This document shows positions 5,336 to 5,975 of a stretch of 5,975 bases of DNA, piece after piece (the first letter of the stretch is position 1; every line of letters starts with the position of its first letter). A program made the translations under genes and the position numbers. Source of the stretch: [Eubacterium] saphenum (GTDB lineage: Bacteria; Bacillota; Clostridia; Oscillospirales; Ruminococcaceae); contig SFHN01000083.1 of the NCBI GenBank assembly GCA_004555635.1, forward strand, positions 1 to 5,975, written 5' to 3'. Below the pieces are notes generated by a model, which was not told the origin of the DNA, made no database searches, and saw only the letters and a program-made list of their open reading frames with translations.

Positions 5336-5809
5336 ATGGTTGTTATTGAAATGGAAAACGGAAAGCAGATAAAGATTGAGCTTAACCCTGAGGTTGCTCC
5401 GATATCCTGCGAGAACTTCACGCGCCTTGCGAAGGAGGGCTTTTACGACGGGCTTATCTTCCACCGCGTTATAAAGGGCTTTATGATTCAGGGCGGCGAC
5501 CCCACCGGCACGGGTATGGGCGGCTCGGACACGAAAATCAAGGGCGAGTTCCTTGCGAACGGCGTTCCGAACAACATCAGCCACGTTCGCGGCGTAATCT
5601 CCATGGCGAGAGCGCAGAACCCGAACTCCGCCTCCAGCCAGTTCTTTATCGTGCACGCAGACTCCACCTATCTTGACGGGCAGTACGCTGCATTTGGCAG
5701 GGTTGTCGAGGGTATGGACGTTGTCGATGAAATCGCGGAGGTTCGCACCGACTACTCGGACAAGCCCCTTACCGAAATGCGTATGAAGCGCGTTTTCGTC
5801 GAGGAATAA
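5336..5809 (+). CDS. Cyclophilin-type peptidyl-prolyl cis-trans isomerase
   Basis: This enzyme catalyses cis-trans isomerisation of Xaa-Pro bonds, assisting protein folding. At 157 residues it is a single cyclophilin domain with no signal peptide or lipobox, so it is cytosolic. The catalytic core is intact: FHRVIKGFMIQGGDPTGTG (42-60) carries R44, F49 and Q52, and GVISMARAQNPNSASSQFFI (86-105) holds Q102 and F103. YLDGQYAAFGRV follows at 112-123. The position matching the cyclosporin-contacting Trp of human CypA (W121) is Tyr (Y112), as often differs in bacterial members. The ATG (5336-5338) is preceded by AAAGGAG with 7-nt spacing. The gene has its own consensus promoter, a leader of about 45 nt with a GC hairpin, and its own terminator, so it is a single-gene transcript. 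It resembles B. subtilis PpiB and E. coli PpiA/PpiB; I leave the symbol blank because paralogues cannot be told apart here. Confidence 0.95.
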   Translation: MVVIEMENGKQIKIELNPEVAPISCENFTRLAKEGFYDGLIFHRVIKGFMIQGGDPTGTGMGGSDTKIKGEFLANGVPNNISHVRGVISMARAQNPNSASSQFFIVHADSTYLDGQYAAFGRVVEGMDVVDEIAEVRTDYSDKPLTEMRMKRVFVEE

Positions 5810-5858
5810 TTTCGCACGTTATATAACATGCGTTACAAAATCGCTTTGAATACGGATT

Positions 5859-5891
5859 AACGGCAGGTGGATATTCTCCTGCCGTTTTTTT
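5859..5891 (+). terminator. Rho-independent terminator of the cyclophilin gene
   Basis: AACGGCAGG (5859-5867) pairs perfectly with CCTGCCGTT (5878-5886), followed by an unbroken run of seven T (5885-5891). It lies about 50 nt after the stop codon and ends before the next promoter. Its 3' arm, CTCCTGCCGTTTT, is the same as in the reductase terminator. Confidence 0.92.
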
Positions 5892-5911
5892 AATATAGCT
5901 GCTTTTCTTAT

Positions 5912-5940
5912 TTGACAAAACGGATATCATATAGTATAAT
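5912..5940 (+). promoter_or_regulatory. Perfect sigma-A promoter reading out of the right edge
   Basis: TTGACA (5912-5917) and TATAAT (5935-5940) are both consensus, with a 17-bp spacer. Transcription should start near 5947. The last about 29 bases of the window would be its leader; no ribosome binding site or start codon is convincing there, so the transcript (mRNA or small RNA) cannot be identified. Confidence 0.85.
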
Positions 5941-5975
5941 AATATAGATTGGGCATAAGTCGGGAAATGCGCTTT

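Noticed and set aside
5315..5656. Minus-strand frame opposite the cyclophilin gene
   Set aside because: It is antisense to intact cyclophilin motifs and has no motif or start signal of its own.
5707..5806. GTCGAGG matches to the palindromic repeat inside the cyclophilin gene
   Set aside because: Only about 7 bases match and the second arm is missing. They are ordinary Val-Glu codons.

Overview
This window looks like ordinary chromosome from a Gram-positive anaerobe of the class Clostridia (Bacillota), possibly the Oscillospiraceae/Ruminococcaceae group. The evidence is an RqcH-type NFACT protein, the TrmK-Nif3 gene pair, a FabV/TER-family enoyl reductase, a DUF1858 redox protein, strong AGGAGG-type ribosome binding sites, sigma-A promoters with 17-bp spacers, and GC-rich coding sequence broken by AT-rich gaps. 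The taxon is inferred from gene content; no rRNA is present. I see no mobile element, CRISPR array, tRNA or defence gene.

Layout. (1) 1-3822, minus strand: one apparent operon, read right to left from a good promoter at 3794-3822. Its genes are a 66-aa DUF1858 redox protein, trmK (tRNA m1A22 methyltransferase), a Nif3-family dinuclear-metal protein, rqcH (ribosome quality control), and the first 63 codons of valS (valyl-tRNA synthetase), which runs off the left edge. The first three genes are joined by 4-nt stop/start overlaps, the later gaps are only about 50 bp, and no terminator lies between any of them. (2) 3688-4009: a 322-bp gap holding the operon promoter, a tandem array of -10-like hexamers, the terminator of the upstream gene, and two identical palindromic repeats. 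(3) 4010-5167, minus strand: a single-gene unit for a FabV/trans-2-enoyl-CoA reductase. (4) 5168-5335: a compact divergent control region with back-to-back promoters. (5) 5336-5809, plus strand: a cytosolic cyclophilin with its own promoter and terminator. (6) 5892-5975: a textbook sigma-A promoter firing rightward out of the window at an unseen transcript.

How the genes fit together. The minus-strand operon is mostly about translation: tRNA modification (TrmK), tRNA charging (ValS) and rescue of stalled 60S-like 50S subunits by C-terminal Ala tailing (RqcH). Nif3 is a conserved TrmK neighbour of unclear biochemical role, and the DUF1858 protein adds a small thiol-redox component. The reductase and cyclophilin are separate housekeeping units in fatty-acid or butyrate-type metabolism and in protein folding.

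I found no clear new multi-gene system. The least explained elements are non-coding: the 9-bp-period -10-like array before the DUF1858 gene, the paired palindromes next to the reductase stop codon, and the orphan promoter at the right edge.
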